Notes under the pieces: generated by a model
The model's input: only the letters and a program-made list of their open reading frames with translations
Databases searched by the model: none
What the model was told of the DNA's origin: nothing
Program-made: the position numbers and the translations under genes
Assembly (NCBI GenBank): GCA_015063005.1
Contig: SUTF01000005.1
Coordinates: forward strand, 1 to 64,000
Direction: 5' to 3'
Length of the DNA: 64,000 nucleotides
Origin: Methanobrevibacter millerae
GTDB taxonomy: Archaea; Methanobacteriota; Methanobacteria; Methanobacteriales; Methanobacteriaceae
Part shown: piece by piece, positions 1-8,664 of the stretch
Layout: every line of letters starts with the position of its first letter
Numbering within the stretch: position 1 is the stretch's first letter

Positions 1-1
1 T

Positions 2-319
2 ATTCACATGACCAAAGGTATCATTGAAATTGACGGTGACGTAAACCGTTGGCCTGGTGGACAAATGAAAAACGGTACTATCGTTATTCACGGGTTCTTA
101 GGAAGATTACTCGAAGGATTTGTTCTTGAAGGTGTTGTAGAAGATCCTGAAGACAGTGGTGTCGTATTCCCAGGTAAATATATCAAATATACTGGAGATA
201 TTGGTCTTAACGGTAAAGGTAATTTATACTTGGATGCTGAAGCAAACAAAGAAAAATTATCCTCTTACGGAGAATTAGACGACGAATATACTTCAATCAG
301 AGAATACAGGAATTTATAA
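2..319 (+). CDS. GXGXG-domain protein (FwdC / glutamate synthase C-terminal-like), 5' partial
   Basis: The reading frame is open to the left edge, so the true start may lie outside the window; the first in-frame ATG is at 8. The visible 103 or so residues carry the glycine-rich beta-helix pattern ([20 protein letters not shown], then further hydrophobic-glycine turns) seen in the C-terminal domain of glutamate synthase and in formylmethanofuran dehydrogenase subunit C. These folds are structural, and I see no catalytic residues. Proximity to glnA and nrpR makes a nitrogen-assimilation role attractive, but that is inference. The protein ends in an ordinary charged tail and its stop codon lies in the loop of a terminator-like hairpin. 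Confidence 0.6.
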   Translation: MHMTKGIIEIDGDVNRWPGGQMKNGTIVIHGFLGRLLEGFVLEGVVEDPEDSGVVFPGKYIKYTGDIGLNGKGNLYLDAEANKEKLSSYGELDDEYTSIREYRNL

Positions 320-345
320 TTCCTCTCTCTTTTTTTATTTTTTTT
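308..345 (+). terminator. hairpin plus T-tract terminator
   Basis: AGGAATT (308-314) and AATTCCT (318-324) form a perfect 7-bp stem around a 3-nt loop that contains the start of the stop codon. A CT-rich stretch and two long T runs follow. This would end transcription of the partial gene before the next small gene. Confidence 0.6.
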
Positions 346-363
346 AGATTGTAAGGTGATAAT

Positions 364-657
364 ATGGCAGAAGAGCTTTCAATGACTGTTGATGAAGCAA
401 TTGAATATGTTAGGAATAATGTTAATGTGGGCGATACTTTAGAAATTTCTTACAATCGTATTTTTGCTCCTGGTGAAGTCTTAGGTATCACTGAAGAAGA
501 TGAAGAAACCGGTGAAGGACTCAGGGTTAATTTACAATTAAATGGTGAAATATTAAATCAGGCTGTTGAAATAGATTTTAAAGCAATCTATGATGATTTG
601 CTTGAAATGAACCACATTACTGAAGATAAAGAAGTTGTTATTGAAATTGATTTTTAA
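364..657 (+). CDS. small acidic conserved protein, paralogue 1
   Basis: This 97-residue, strongly acidic, probably cytosolic protein belongs to a family I do not recognise. An AGGTGA ribosome site sits a few bases before the ATG. It is a clear paralogue of the next gene: both begin LTVDEA-like, share the block LEISYNRIFA.GEVL near residues 25-40, and end in an alternating E/I/V strand. There is no signal peptide, membrane segment or cysteine motif. The nearby nitrogen genes do not reveal a function. Confidence 0.75.
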   Translation: MAEELSMTVDEAIEYVRNNVNVGDTLEISYNRIFAPGEVLGITEEDEETGEGLRVNLQLNGEILNQAVEIDFKAIYDDLLEMNHITEDKEVVIEIDF

Positions 658-707
658 ATAACTCTTTTTTTTATTAATTTTTTATTTTGTTTTAATGTTT
701 ACGAACA

Positions 708-749
708 AATCTTTATATATTAAAAAATATAATTAAAAGTAAGGGGTGA
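708..749 (+). promoter_or_regulatory. promoter and ribosome site of the second small acidic gene
   Basis: TTTATATAT at 712-720 matches an archaeal TATA box and lies about 35 bases before the ATG at 755. A strong AAGGGGTGA ribosome site covers 741-749. The second paralogue therefore probably has its own promoter rather than relying on readthrough. Confidence 0.55.
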
Positions 750-754
750 ATTCT

Positions 755-1048
755 ATGAAAGAATTAACTTTAACTGTAGATGAAGCTGTAAATTACTTGA
801 AAGAAAATGTTAAAATTCATGATAATCTTGAAATTTCATATAACAGAATTTTTGCTGAAGGTGAAGTCTTAAATATGGATTTTTCTCTCTATTTTGGTGA
901 GCCTGGCTTTAAGATGCTAATGTCTCTGGATGAAACTCATTTGGATCCTACTATTGAAATTGACATTTATGAAATTCAGGAGGACTTGATTGAATTTACT
1001 CATAAGCCTCAGGATGGCGGTGAGGTTGTGGAAGTAACTGTAGTATAA
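755..1048 (+). CDS. small acidic conserved protein, paralogue 2
   Basis: A protein of about 97 residues, tandem paralogue of the gene at 364-657 and sharing the SYNRIFA.GEVL core. I place the start at ATG 755 because AAGGGGTGA lies directly upstream; an in-frame GTG at 746 falls inside that ribosome site and is unlikely to be used. The middle of the protein (residues 40-60) has diverged most and is more aromatic than in its partner. The function is unknown. The gene converges on nrpR with one base between the two stop codons, and a 6-bp inverted repeat (CTGTAG/CTACAG, 1038-1055) spans both stops. Confidence 0.72.
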   Translation: MKELTLTVDEAVNYLKENVKIHDNLEISYNRIFAEGEVLNMDFSLYFGEPGFKMLMSLDETHLDPTIEIDIYEIQEDLIEFTHKPQDGGEVVEVTVV

Positions 1049-1049
1049 T

Positions 1050-2732
1050 CTACAGTTTATCCATATTTTCAAATGGTATTAATTTAGTATCGGCTTTTAC
1101 TTCTATATCTATTCCTTTTTCTTTAATTGCCGCAATTGAATTAAGGCCACTTCCGGTCACTATACCAAAATTATAATTGTCTACTTTTGCATTGTATATC
1201 AATTCTCTTGGCTTACCTATTTTGTATATTGAAAATCCAAGTTTTGACATCTTATCCAATAAATCAACGCTGCTGTCTCTTGCGACATAAGGAATTTCTT
1301 TTATACTTGCCAATAACCTTTTGGGTTCATTGGTTTTGGTGATTGATGTCATGTCTTTTGCAATGAATATCTTGTGGGGGTCGATTGATGAACCGTTGTA
1401 TGATATCAAATCAATAAATAATGCCGGTTCGGTCAATTCCAATAGTCCACCGTATTTTGGTGTGGATTTAATTCCATTGTTGACTAGTACTCCGTCAATG
1501 CTTAGGCTGCATATTGTAGCTATTCCAATCTTTTCATCATCATCCGGGTGAGCTATGATTTGGTAATGTGGGTTGACATGCTTTTCATCGGATTCATAGC
1601 TTTCTTTCATTATATTGATTGCAGCATCTAAATCCTCTTTTTTGATATATGAAATGTTGGCAACAATATCTCCTTTTTCTTTTTCAATATCAAAATTGGC
1701 CTGGTGAATCAAGTTCCAGGATTTTGATAGGATAAATGGGATTTTGGAATCGTCTCTATTTGAACTTTTTTTCAATTTATAATCGATGTTTCCTACAATA
1801 GGATTCATTTTTTCGAAATTTTCCAGTTCTTCACCAATTTTAATATCAATGTCATATCCCAATTCCTGAACTGCACAGAATGGGGTTATGCCCCCAATTA
1901 TTGCAAGGCCAATCATTCCCTTATTGACAGGTAACCCGAGTATGTTTTCTCCATCTTCTGAAATGGTTATTGTTCCATTAATTCCAATATTTTTTAATTT
2001 TGATAATATGTCTATGGTTTTTTGCCTTACGACACTCGGTATCAATCTGAAGTTTGCAGGAATATATCCTGTTCCGTCATTTATCACATCAAGGACGGAA
2101 GTCATTTCAGGAGCTATGAATGCATCTAAAGGTGTAACTGATGTTTTTTTGTATGAAATCAGTTCTTTAAATGCTACTGGATGATTGTCCTCTATTTTAA
2201 GTAGTCCTCCATATAATGGCTGTGATGCAATACCCTCATTCAATAGTATTCCGTCTATTGTTGTACCGCATATGGTTTTTATCTCCATGGCATCACCCTT
2301 TCCAACATCATTTAAATTAACGTAAGGGCTCACAGAAAGACCACTTGCAAAAACATCTTTAATTATATTATAGCTATCTTCATTATAAATGGTTGATGTA
2401 TTAACTACAACATTTCCTTTCTGGGTCATATAGTTGAAGTTAGTTAAATATATCAATTCTTCAAATTTTGAATAGATAAAATCTACCTGATCATAGATTA
2501 ATCCTTTTTCTAGCTTTTCACGCCCTAAATCAGTAATTCGCCTTCCAGAATATCCCATTCTTTCTGTATAACCTTTTTCATCAAGAATTTGCATATGGTA
2601 TCTTACGGCACGTTCACCTAGATTAAAACCTTTTTCCTTCAGTTCATCAGCTATTAACTTTGAACCTGTTGCTTTTTCTTGCTTGTTTAATATTCTTAAT
2701 ATTTCAATCATCCGGCGCTCTGATTCTGACAT
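1050..2732 (-). CDS. nrpR: NrpR, nitrogen regulatory repressor
   Basis: This is the global repressor of nitrogen-assimilation genes in euryarchaea; 2-oxoglutarate releases it from DNA. The 560 residues read as an N-terminal winged helix-turn-helix (about 1-75, with GERAVRYHMQILDEKGY as the recognition region), then two homologous NrpR (DUF128) domains at about 80-320 and 330-555. Each of these contains a T.DG.L.N.GI..... YGGLL motif. This is the full single-chain two-domain form. GGAG stands 7 bases before the ATG. It lies 50 bases downstream of glnA on the same strand, so the two are probably co-transcribed from the operator-controlled glnA promoter, which would make the repressor autoregulated. 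Confidence 0.93.
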   Translation of the reverse strand: MSESERRMIEILRILNKQEKATGSKLIADELKEKGFNLGERAVRYHMQILDEKGYTERMGYSGRRITDLGREKLEKGLIYDQVDFIYSKFEELIYLTNFNYMTQKGNVVVNTSTIYNEDSYNIIKDVFASGLSVSPYVNLNDVGKGDAMEIKTICGTTIDGILLNEGIASQPLYGGLLKIEDNHPVAFKELISYKKTSVTPLDAFIAPEMTSVLDVINDGTGYIPANFRLIPSVVRQKTIDILSKLKNIGINGTITISEDGENILGLPVNKGMIGLAIIGGITPFCAVQELGYDIDIKIGEELENFEKMNPIVGNIDYKLKKSSNRDDSKIPFILSKSWNLIHQANFDIEKEKGDIVANISYIKKEDLDAAINIMKESYESDEKHVNPHYQIIAHPDDDEKIGIATICSLSIDGVLVNNGIKSTPKYGGLLELTEPALFIDLISYNGSSIDPHKIFIAKDMTSITKTNEPKRLLASIKEIPYVARDSSVDLLDKMSKLGFSIYKIGKPRELIYNAKVDNYNFGIVTGSGLNSIAAIKEKGIDIEVKADTKLIPFENMDKL

Positions 2733-2782
2733 AAAATAGCTCCAATATGAATTAGATTAAAAAATAAAAAATAATATTTAGA

Positions 2783-4138
2783 TTAGATATCTAAATATTT
2801 TCTTTGTTCGTATCCGAATACTTGTACTCTGTATTCGTCCCATTCTTTATATTTGAGGTCTAGGAATTTTTCACTGACATGTTCTCCTAAAGCTCCTAAT
2901 ATGAGTGGGTCTTCTTCAAGGGAGTGATATGCTTCCCATAAACTGGTAGGCAATACTTTGATTCCCATTGATTCTCTTTCTTCTTCGTTCAATTCGTAGA
3001 TGTTGATTTCGGTAGGTTCACCTGGATCAATTTTATTTACAATTCCGTCTACACCTGCTTCCAACATTACTGCAAATGCAAGATATGGGTTACATGCAGG
3101 GTCTGGAGCTCTGTATTCGATACGGGTTGCTTTTCCACGTGCTGCAGGAATTCTTATCAATGTTGACCTGTTTTTGAAACCGTATGCTCTGTAAACAGGT
3201 GCTTCATAACCTGGCACTAAACGTTTGTATGAATTAACGATTGGATTGGTGATTGCGGTTATTGCAGGTGCATGTTTTAGCAATCCTCCCATAAAGTGCA
3301 TTGCATCTTTTGAAAGTCCGGTTTCAGAATCAGGATCTGAAAACAAGTTTTTATCTCCTTTGAAGACTGACTGGTGACAGTGCATACCACTACCGCTCAC
3401 GCCGAAGAAAGGTTTTGGCATGAATGTTACTCTGTAGTCAAGCTGATCGTAGGTCGCCATGTTGTCTACAATAGCTTTGATTGCTTGCTTGAATGTAATG
3501 ACCGCATCTGCAGTTTTTAAAGCATCTTTAAATTTAAATGCGATTTCATTTTGTCCTGGAGCTACTTCGTGGTGAGAAGCTTCAACTTCAAAGTCGAGTT
3601 CTTCCAAGTTTAGGGTTAGCTCTCTTCTGAAGTCAGTACCTTTGTCTAATGGTTCAACATCAAAGTAACTTGCTTGGTCGTATGGCATCGGATATCCGTT
3701 TTCATCAATGTCTACAATAAAGAATTCTGGTTCCGGACCGATATTGTATTTCAATCCCATTTTTGCGATGTGTGATAATGATTTTTTAAGTACTCCTCTT
3801 GGATCTCCTGCAAATGGTTTTTTCTCAGGTGTCCATACATCACAGATAAATCTGCATGTTGCAGATTCTTCAGGTCTCCATGAAAGTCTTGAGTAAGTGT
3901 CAATGTCTGGTTTTAAAACCAAATCACTATCGTTTATTCCAACAAATCCTGCAATTGAAGATCCATCAAATAACATTCCTTCATTGAATAATTCATCCAT
4001 GTCTTCTCCATTGAATGGAATAACGATGGTTTTTACTGATCCGTTAATATCTACGAATTGTAAACGGATAAACTTAATATTGTCCTCTTTCATTTGTTCG
4101 GTAATTTTTTGTATCTTTTCTTCGCTGATGTCGCTCAT
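2783..4138 (-). CDS. glnA: glutamine synthetase, type I-alpha
   Basis: Catalyses ATP-dependent ammonia incorporation into glutamate. The protein has about 451 residues, normal for GS-I. Visible motifs are the metal/glutamate site [10 protein letters not shown], the GSGMHCHQS block, the ATP-site [10 protein letters not shown] and [17 protein letters not shown]. The adenylylation loop of bacterial GSI-beta (tyrosine in an NLYDLP context) is replaced by [11 protein letters not shown], as expected for GSI-alpha. An ATG exists at 4153, but GGAG at 4151-4148 overlaps it and is placed 9 bases before the ATG at 4138, so I start at MSDISEEK. It heads a glnA-nrpR unit with a textbook NrpR operator upstream. 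Confidence 0.95.
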   Translation of the reverse strand: MSDISEEKIQKITEQMKEDNIKFIRLQFVDINGSVKTIVIPFNGEDMDELFNEGMLFDGSSIAGFVGINDSDLVLKPDIDTYSRLSWRPEESATCRFICDVWTPEKKPFAGDPRGVLKKSLSHIAKMGLKYNIGPEPEFFIVDIDENGYPMPYDQASYFDVEPLDKGTDFRRELTLNLEELDFEVEASHHEVAPGQNEIAFKFKDALKTADAVITFKQAIKAIVDNMATYDQLDYRVTFMPKPFFGVSGSGMHCHQSVFKGDKNLFSDPDSETGLSKDAMHFMGGLLKHAPAITAITNPIVNSYKRLVPGYEAPVYRAYGFKNRSTLIRIPAARGKATRIEYRAPDPACNPYLAFAVMLEAGVDGIVNKIDPGEPTEINIYELNEEERESMGIKVLPTSLWEAYHSLEEDPLILGALGEHVSEKFLDLKYKEWDEYRVQVFGYEQRKYLDI

Positions 4139-4181
4139 TAAATCATACTCCATTTCTTTTTATAATGAGTTTTCTTTCATC

Positions 4182-4195
4182 GGAAAATATATTCC
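4182..4195 (-). promoter_or_regulatory. NrpR operator GGAA-N6-TTCC
   Basis: GGAA AATATA TTCC is a perfect match to the palindromic NrpR operator known from methanogen nif and glnA promoters. It lies about 27 bases downstream of the TATA box at 4222-4232, so it overlaps the expected transcription start of glnA. That is where a repressor would block polymerase. Confidence 0.85.
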
Positions 4196-4221
4196 TATCT
4201 AAAAAAAAGTTTCCATCTCAT

Positions 4222-4232
4222 ATTATATAAAT
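4222..4232 (-). promoter_or_regulatory. TATA box of the glnA-nrpR operon
   Basis: Read on the minus strand, ATTTATATAAT preceded by an A-rich BRE-like stretch is a good archaeal TATA box. The expected start site 25 or so bases downstream falls at the NrpR operator. Confidence 0.65.
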
Positions 4233-4393
4233 CTTTTGAAAACAATCTATATGATATTTGTTATTTTGTATTTTATAGTATAATAAGATATAAGATTATT
4301 AAAATTCACATAGCTTTTGTTTACTATTTTTAGTTATTTATGGTGATTTGTTTAATATTACATATAAAAAGATAAGAAAAAAATAGTTGAATG

Positions 4394-5149
4394 TTAAATT
4401 TCTTCTATGCTGAATGAAGATAAATCCAACAAATCAAAAGTTAAAATTTTTGGAGCGACTGTAACTTTTCCAACGCCGGTGATTATTTTGAATGCCTCTA
4501 AAGCTTCAAGGCAACCTATTAAATTAGGGGTTGGAGCAATGACTGGCGGAACTCCTGAAGTTACATTTTTCAAATCATCGATAACCTCTTGCGTAAGCTC
4601 CTTTCCAGATGAAGGCAGGTTAAACATTTCCTCATATGTCTTATCTTCGTTTGGAAGGAATGTTGTGAGCTGACCTAATGTTCCATGTATTGCGCCATGA
4701 ATGTAGGCAATCCCTTTTTCTTTTGCCTTTCTTGACACTATCACTCTGGTCAATACATTATCAAGAGCGTCAATTACGATATCTGAGTCGGAAATAATCT
4801 TATCGATATTTGTTTCATCTACATGTTCATTGAAACTGGTAATTTTGACGTAAGGATTGATTAATCTGACCTTTTCAGCGGCAACAGCACTTTTATCAAG
4901 GCCAACATCACTCAATGTTGCCAAAGTCTGTCTGTTGAGGTTTGAAATATCAAATGCATCTTCATCCACAACAATAAGTTCTCCAATACCCATTCTTGCA
5001 AGCATTTCGATGGTTTGTCCACCTATTCCGCCACAGCCAATGACTGTGATTTTAGCATCTTTGAATCTTTGCTGTTCGCTTCTTGTTACAATGCTCATTT
5101 GTCTTGATGCAATTTCCCAGTATCCGTCACCTATGTATCTTGTTGGCAT
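4394..5149 (-). CDS. ThiF/MoeB/HesA-family E1-like adenylyltransferase
   Basis: A 251-residue E1-like protein that would activate a ubiquitin-like sulfur carrier (MoaD, ThiS or SAMP type) by C-terminal adenylation. It shows the nucleotide-binding GCGGIGGQ loop (about residues 38-45), the acidic strand VVDEDAFD, the NLNRQ motif and DALDN, all typical of the family. The paired CxxC zinc motifs common in MoeB are absent, so it belongs to the shorter zinc-free subgroup. Its ribosome site GGTGA overlaps the stop codon of the upstream aldo/keto reductase gene (8-nt gap), indicating co-translation. The substrate carrier cannot be named from the sequence. Confidence 0.85.
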   Translation of the reverse strand: MPTRYIGDGYWEIASRQMSIVTRSEQQRFKDAKITVIGCGGIGGQTIEMLARMGIGELIVVDEDAFDISNLNRQTLATLSDVGLDKSAVAAEKVRLINPYVKITSFNEHVDETNIDKIISDSDIVIDALDNVLTRVIVSRKAKEKGIAYIHGAIHGTLGQLTTFLPNEDKTYEEMFNLPSSGKELTQEVIDDLKNVTSGVPPVIAPTPNLIGCLEALEAFKIITGVGKVTVAPKILTFDLLDLSSFSIEEI

Positions 5150-5157
5150 CTTTTCAC

Positions 5158-6324
5158 CTAAAAATGATCAAATTCACTACCGAAATATTCATATACTTTT
5201 TGAAGTTCTTTTGGAATGTCCAGCATTTGGGTACAGAATGGAAGGCATTCCTTGCAGTCAATGCAGCTGTCCGCTCTTGAGTCATCATCAATCAATGAGA
5301 AATACTGCATTGCACTGGCCTTTGGGTCATTCATCATATGTGCAATGTTGTATTCTGTTAAACAGTTAATAATGTCAACACCATGAGGACATGGCATGCA
5401 GTATCCGCATCTGGTACAGTCATTTCCTAAAAATGTCCTGTATGTCCTTGCGACTTCCCTGATTAGTTCCTGATCGTTTTCACTGATGATGTCTTCTGTT
5501 GAAGCTATTCTGATGTTGTCTTTAACTTGTTCTAAAGACGTCATGCCGCTTAAAACACAGTCAACGTCATCCCTGTTCCATAAATATTGCAAAGCCCATT
5601 CGACAGGAGTTCTTTTCACTTCAGCCATATCCCACAATTTCTGGACTTCTGTTGGAATATTATTGACAAGCCTTCCGCCACGAAGAGGCTCCATAATCAT
5701 GCTTCCGACATTCACCTGCTTTAGATAGTCAAGACCCATCACTCCTGACTGATAGTATTCATCCAGATAGTTCATCTGGGTTAGGACAACTTCCCATTTA
5801 GGATATGCATCCAAAATTTCAATTAGGTAATCCACTTCAATATGGGATGAAAATCCGACATGCTTTACCTTGCCGCTGCTGAGACAATCGTCTAGGAAAT
5901 CCAAAACATCCAATTCCTTAACCTTAAACCAATCAGGTTCAGTCAATGAATGAAGCATATAAATGTCAATATAGTCAGTTTGGAGTTTTTCAAGTTGTAT
6001 ATCTAAATAATAATCAAAATCACTTCTTTTTTCCATTAGCCAGGATGGTGATTTGGTTGAAAGGATTATTTCGTCCCTGTAACTGTTTTCCTTTAAAAAA
6101 TTTCCTATGAATCTTTCACTGTTTCCGTTACCATCCAGCTCCTTGCTGTGGTAAGGATATGCTGTGTCAATTAAGTTAATTCCATTTTCAATTCCGTATT
6201 TAAGCATTTTAGAAGCTTCAATTTCATCAATATCTGCATTAGAATTCTTCGTTGGCAATCTCATGGCTCCAAAACCAAGCCTTGAAACTTCTAATCCACT
6301 TTTTCCAAGTTCATTATATAACAT
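5158..6324 (-). CDS. aldo/keto reductase with C-terminal 4Fe-4S ferredoxin domain
   Basis: A 388-residue iron-sulfur member of the aldo/keto reductase superfamily. The TIM barrel (about 1-290) has the catalytic tetrad candidates Asp and Tyr in DTAYPYHSKE, Lys in STKSPSW and His in MLHSL. The C-terminal part holds two cysteine clusters, CTRCGYCMPCPHG and CIDCKECLPFC, that should bind [4Fe-4S] centres. Such proteins are frequent in anaerobes and probably exchange electrons with ferredoxin; the substrate is unknown. A GGTAGGAA ribosome site precedes the ATG. It is the first gene of a two-gene unit with the ThiF-like gene. Confidence 0.9.
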   Translation of the reverse strand: MLYNELGKSGLEVSRLGFGAMRLPTKNSNADIDEIEASKMLKYGIENGINLIDTAYPYHSKELDGNGNSERFIGNFLKENSYRDEIILSTKSPSWLMEKRSDFDYYLDIQLEKLQTDYIDIYMLHSLTEPDWFKVKELDVLDFLDDCLSSGKVKHVGFSSHIEVDYLIEILDAYPKWEVVLTQMNYLDEYYQSGVMGLDYLKQVNVGSMIMEPLRGGRLVNNIPTEVQKLWDMAEVKRTPVEWALQYLWNRDDVDCVLSGMTSLEQVKDNIRIASTEDIISENDQELIREVARTYRTFLGNDCTRCGYCMPCPHGVDIINCLTEYNIAHMMNDPKASAMQYFSLIDDDSRADSCIDCKECLPFCTQMLDIPKELQKVYEYFGSEFDHF

Positions 6325-6473
6325 TTCCTACCCTCTTTAGCTTAACAATGATATTTTTTTAAGAAAAGTATGTTAAATGTTTCCAATTAATGTGAAAGTT
6401 AAGTTTATTTATAATAGTATTGGTTTAAATTAGTAAAAATAGTTATTAAAATGATATACCTGGGATTTAAGTA

Positions 6474-6583
6474 TGCCGGGAACGGGATTCGAACCCGTGG
6501 CCTCACGGTATCCCAGGTATTAGTCAGAGCACTGCTTTTATACCCTATGAGCCGTGCGCTCTAACCAGCTGAGCCACCCCGGC
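6474..6583 (-). tRNA. elongator tRNA-Met (CAT) with a 36-nt intron
   Basis: Read on the minus strand, a 7-bp acceptor (GCCGGGG/TCCCGGC), a D arm GCTC/GAGC, an anticodon stem CACGG/CCGTG and a T arm ACGGG-TTCGAAT-CCCGT make a 74-nt tRNA with discriminator A and no encoded CCA. The anticodon is CAT at 6547-6549. The intron occupies 6510-6545, after position 37. The exon-intron junction forms a canonical bulge-helix-bulge: a CUCA/UGGG 4-bp helix flanked by 3-nt bulges UAG and AUA, closed by GGUAU/AUACC. The CACGG stem and the absence of initiator features suggest elongator Met. The minus-strand trailer contains an 11-nt sequence complementary to the intron's 3' end. Confidence 0.95.
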
Positions 6584-6741
6584 ATATATAACATACATAT
6601 ATTAGTTCAATCTTACATTTAAAGTTTTGCTTTTTTCGATGATTTTTCACTAAATTTCATAATTTATATTTTTTTCAATAGGGTAAGTTATATTTAAAAG
6701 GATTAATATATTGTATTATAATTGAATTAAGGAGATATTTT

Positions 6742-7992
6742 ATGAGTAAAGTTAAAGATATGTCTCTTGCACCTGAAGGTGTTAGGAAAATAGAATGGGT
6801 TCAAAAACACATGCCTGTTTTAGAAACCATTAAAAAGGAATATGAAGAAACTCAACCGTTTAAAGGAATTACTATAGGATCATGTTTACACTTAGAACCT
6901 AAAACCATTAATTTAGGTTTAACTTTGATGGCTGGTGGAGCAGAAGTCGCAATGACTGGATGTAATCCATTATCTACACATGATGATGCTGTAGCTGGAG
7001 CTGCTGACTTAGGTTTAAACGTCTACGGTTGGAGAGAACAGGACGATGAAGAGTACTACCAAACCATTAACATGGTATTGGACCACAAACCTGACATAAT
7101 CATCGATGACGGAGCAGACATGATTATGGTACTTCACAACGAAAGAACTGATGTATTAAAACATATCAAAGGTGCATGTGAAGAAACCACAACTGGTGTG
7201 CACAGATTACAGGCAATGCATGCAGACGGCGCATTAAAATTCCCAGTAATCGCAGTAAACGACGCATACACCAAATACTTATTCGATAACCGTTACGGAA
7301 CCGGTCAATCAAGCTTCGATGCAATCATGGGAACCACTAACATGGTAATCGCAGGAAAAACAGTTGTTGTCTGCGGATACGGATGGTGCGGACGTGGACT
7401 AGCTCTCAGAGCTGCAGGTTTGGGTGCAGATGTAATAGTAACTGAAGTCGATCCAATCAGAGCATTAGAAGCAAGAATGGACGGATACAGAGTAATGACC
7501 ATAAGGGAAGCAGTAAAACAAGCTGATTTAATAATTACTGTAACTGGAAACGCCGATATCATCTGCGGTGATGACTTTAAATACATGAAAGACGGATGTA
7601 TGCTTGCAAACTCAGGACACTTCAACGTAGAAATCAACAGACCAGATCTCGAAGCAATCTCAACCAGCGTAAAAGAAGTAAGAGAAAGTATCGAAGAGTT
7701 CACCACAAAAGATGGAAGAAAAATCTACTTGCTCGCAGATGGCCGTTTAGTTAACTTATCCGCAGCACGTGGACAAGGACACCCTGCCGAAATCATGGAC
7801 ATGAGTTTTGCAGTACAGGCACTATCAGCAAAACACATTCTTGAAAACGATTTGCCTGTGGGCGTAACCAAAGCTCCGGATGAAATCGACTACACCGTTG
7901 CAAGCATGAAACTAGACGCAATGGGAATTGAAATCGATTCATTAACTGATAAACAAAAAGCTTACATGGCTAACTGGCAAGAAGGAACATAA
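6742..7992 (+). CDS. ahcY: S-adenosylhomocysteinase / S-inosylhomocysteinase
   Basis: Hydrolyses S-adenosylhomocysteine (or S-inosylhomocysteine in some methanogens) to recycle the by-product of methylation. The 416 residues show the NAD site GYGWCGRGLA (about 213-222), the cysteine-containing MTGCNPLSTHDD block and conserved SGHFNVEI. The C-terminus stops at about YMANWQEGT, lacking the K/Y-bearing tail of bacterial and eukaryotic enzymes, as is normal in archaea. GGAGAT precedes the ATG, and TTATATTTAA near 6687-6697 is a plausible TATA box. It is expressed away from the tRNA gene. Confidence 0.95.
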   Translation: MSKVKDMSLAPEGVRKIEWVQKHMPVLETIKKEYEETQPFKGITIGSCLHLEPKTINLGLTLMAGGAEVAMTGCNPLSTHDDAVAGAADLGLNVYGWREQDDEEYYQTINMVLDHKPDIIIDDGADMIMVLHNERTDVLKHIKGACEETTTGVHRLQAMHADGALKFPVIAVNDAYTKYLFDNRYGTGQSSFDAIMGTTNMVIAGKTVVVCGYGWCGRGLALRAAGLGADVIVTEVDPIRALEARMDGYRVMTIREAVKQADLIITVTGNADIICGDDFKYMKDGCMLANSGHFNVEINRPDLEAISTSVKEVRESIEEFTTKDGRKIYLLADGRLVNLSAARGQGHPAEIMDMSFAVQALSAKHILENDLPVGVTKAPDEIDYTVASMKLDAMGIEIDSLTDKQKAYMANWQEGT

Positions 7993-8012
7993 TTCCTTCA
8001 CTTTTTTTCTTT
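7981..8012 (+). terminator. hairpin plus T-tract at the end of ahcY
   Basis: GAAGGAA (7981-7987) pairs perfectly with TTCCTTC (7993-7999). The 5-nt loop contains the ahcY stop codon, and a T-rich tract follows immediately. The next gene starts only two bases after the T-tract, so it probably depends on readthrough or an internal promoter. Confidence 0.55.
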
Positions 8013-8013
8013 T

Positions 8014-8664
8014 ATGTCTTATTTTAAATATATTGATAATGGTAAAGGACCCACAAAGCTTTTTTTAGGTGGAGTCCATGGTAATGAAGGTAAAACCTCC
8101 ATAAAGTTTATCAAATCTCTTAAACATGAGGATTTATCCTGCGGACAATTCTATTTTTATAATTTTGATAAAACGGAATATATTTCCACTATCAAAAAAG
8201 AGTATTATGAGTCTGAATTGGGTCAAAGAATTTTAAATCTGATTAAATATTTTGAACCGGATTTTTACACAGAACTTCATTGCTATAACTTAAAAAATTA
8301 TGATAAGTTAACATCAATGGAACGATATAAAAAAACAGGTGTTCCTCCATTGATTCCGGCAGGCAATCATGTTCTGGTTTCATCTGTTTCTCCATTAATA
8401 AGAATGACTTATTTTTCAACTGATACTGTTTGCAAGACTTTGGAATTTCCCTGCATTGAAAAACTGACCTCTGAATCCATTGAAAAGTTTGATTTTGATG
8501 AAAAATTGGCCACTCAAAGATATATGGATTTGCTAAGGTTAATCACTAAATGCGAGACTAGAATGGATTTTGAAAATGCGATGATGAAGAAATACAAGTC
8601 TCAGGTTTATTTGGCAATGGATTATGCAAAAAAAGTATTTGGGGAGGATTTTCCTCCATATTAA
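8014..8664 (+). CDS. DUF2119 family, zinc carboxypeptidase/deacylase-like protein
   Basis: A 216-residue protein of a methanogen family (DUF2119) related in pattern to succinylglutamate desuccinylase/aspartoacylase. The N-terminal GGVHGNEGKT supplies the HxxE zinc pair (H22, E25), and a later ELHCY gives the third candidate ligand (H89). The reaction is therefore probably hydrolysis of an amide or peptide bond, but the substrate is not known. No ribosome site is visible in the T-rich spacer, so the message may be leaderless or coupled to ahcY. Its stop codon overlaps the convergent fen1 gene by four bases. Confidence 0.75.
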   Translation: MSYFKYIDNGKGPTKLFLGGVHGNEGKTSIKFIKSLKHEDLSCGQFYFYNFDKTEYISTIKKEYYESELGQRILNLIKYFEPDFYTELHCYNLKNYDKLTSMERYKKTGVPPLIPAGNHVLVSSVSPLIRMTYFSTDTVCKTLEFPCIEKLTSESIEKFDFDEKLATQRYMDLLRLITKCETRMDFENAMMKKYKSQVYLAMDYAKKVFGEDFPPY

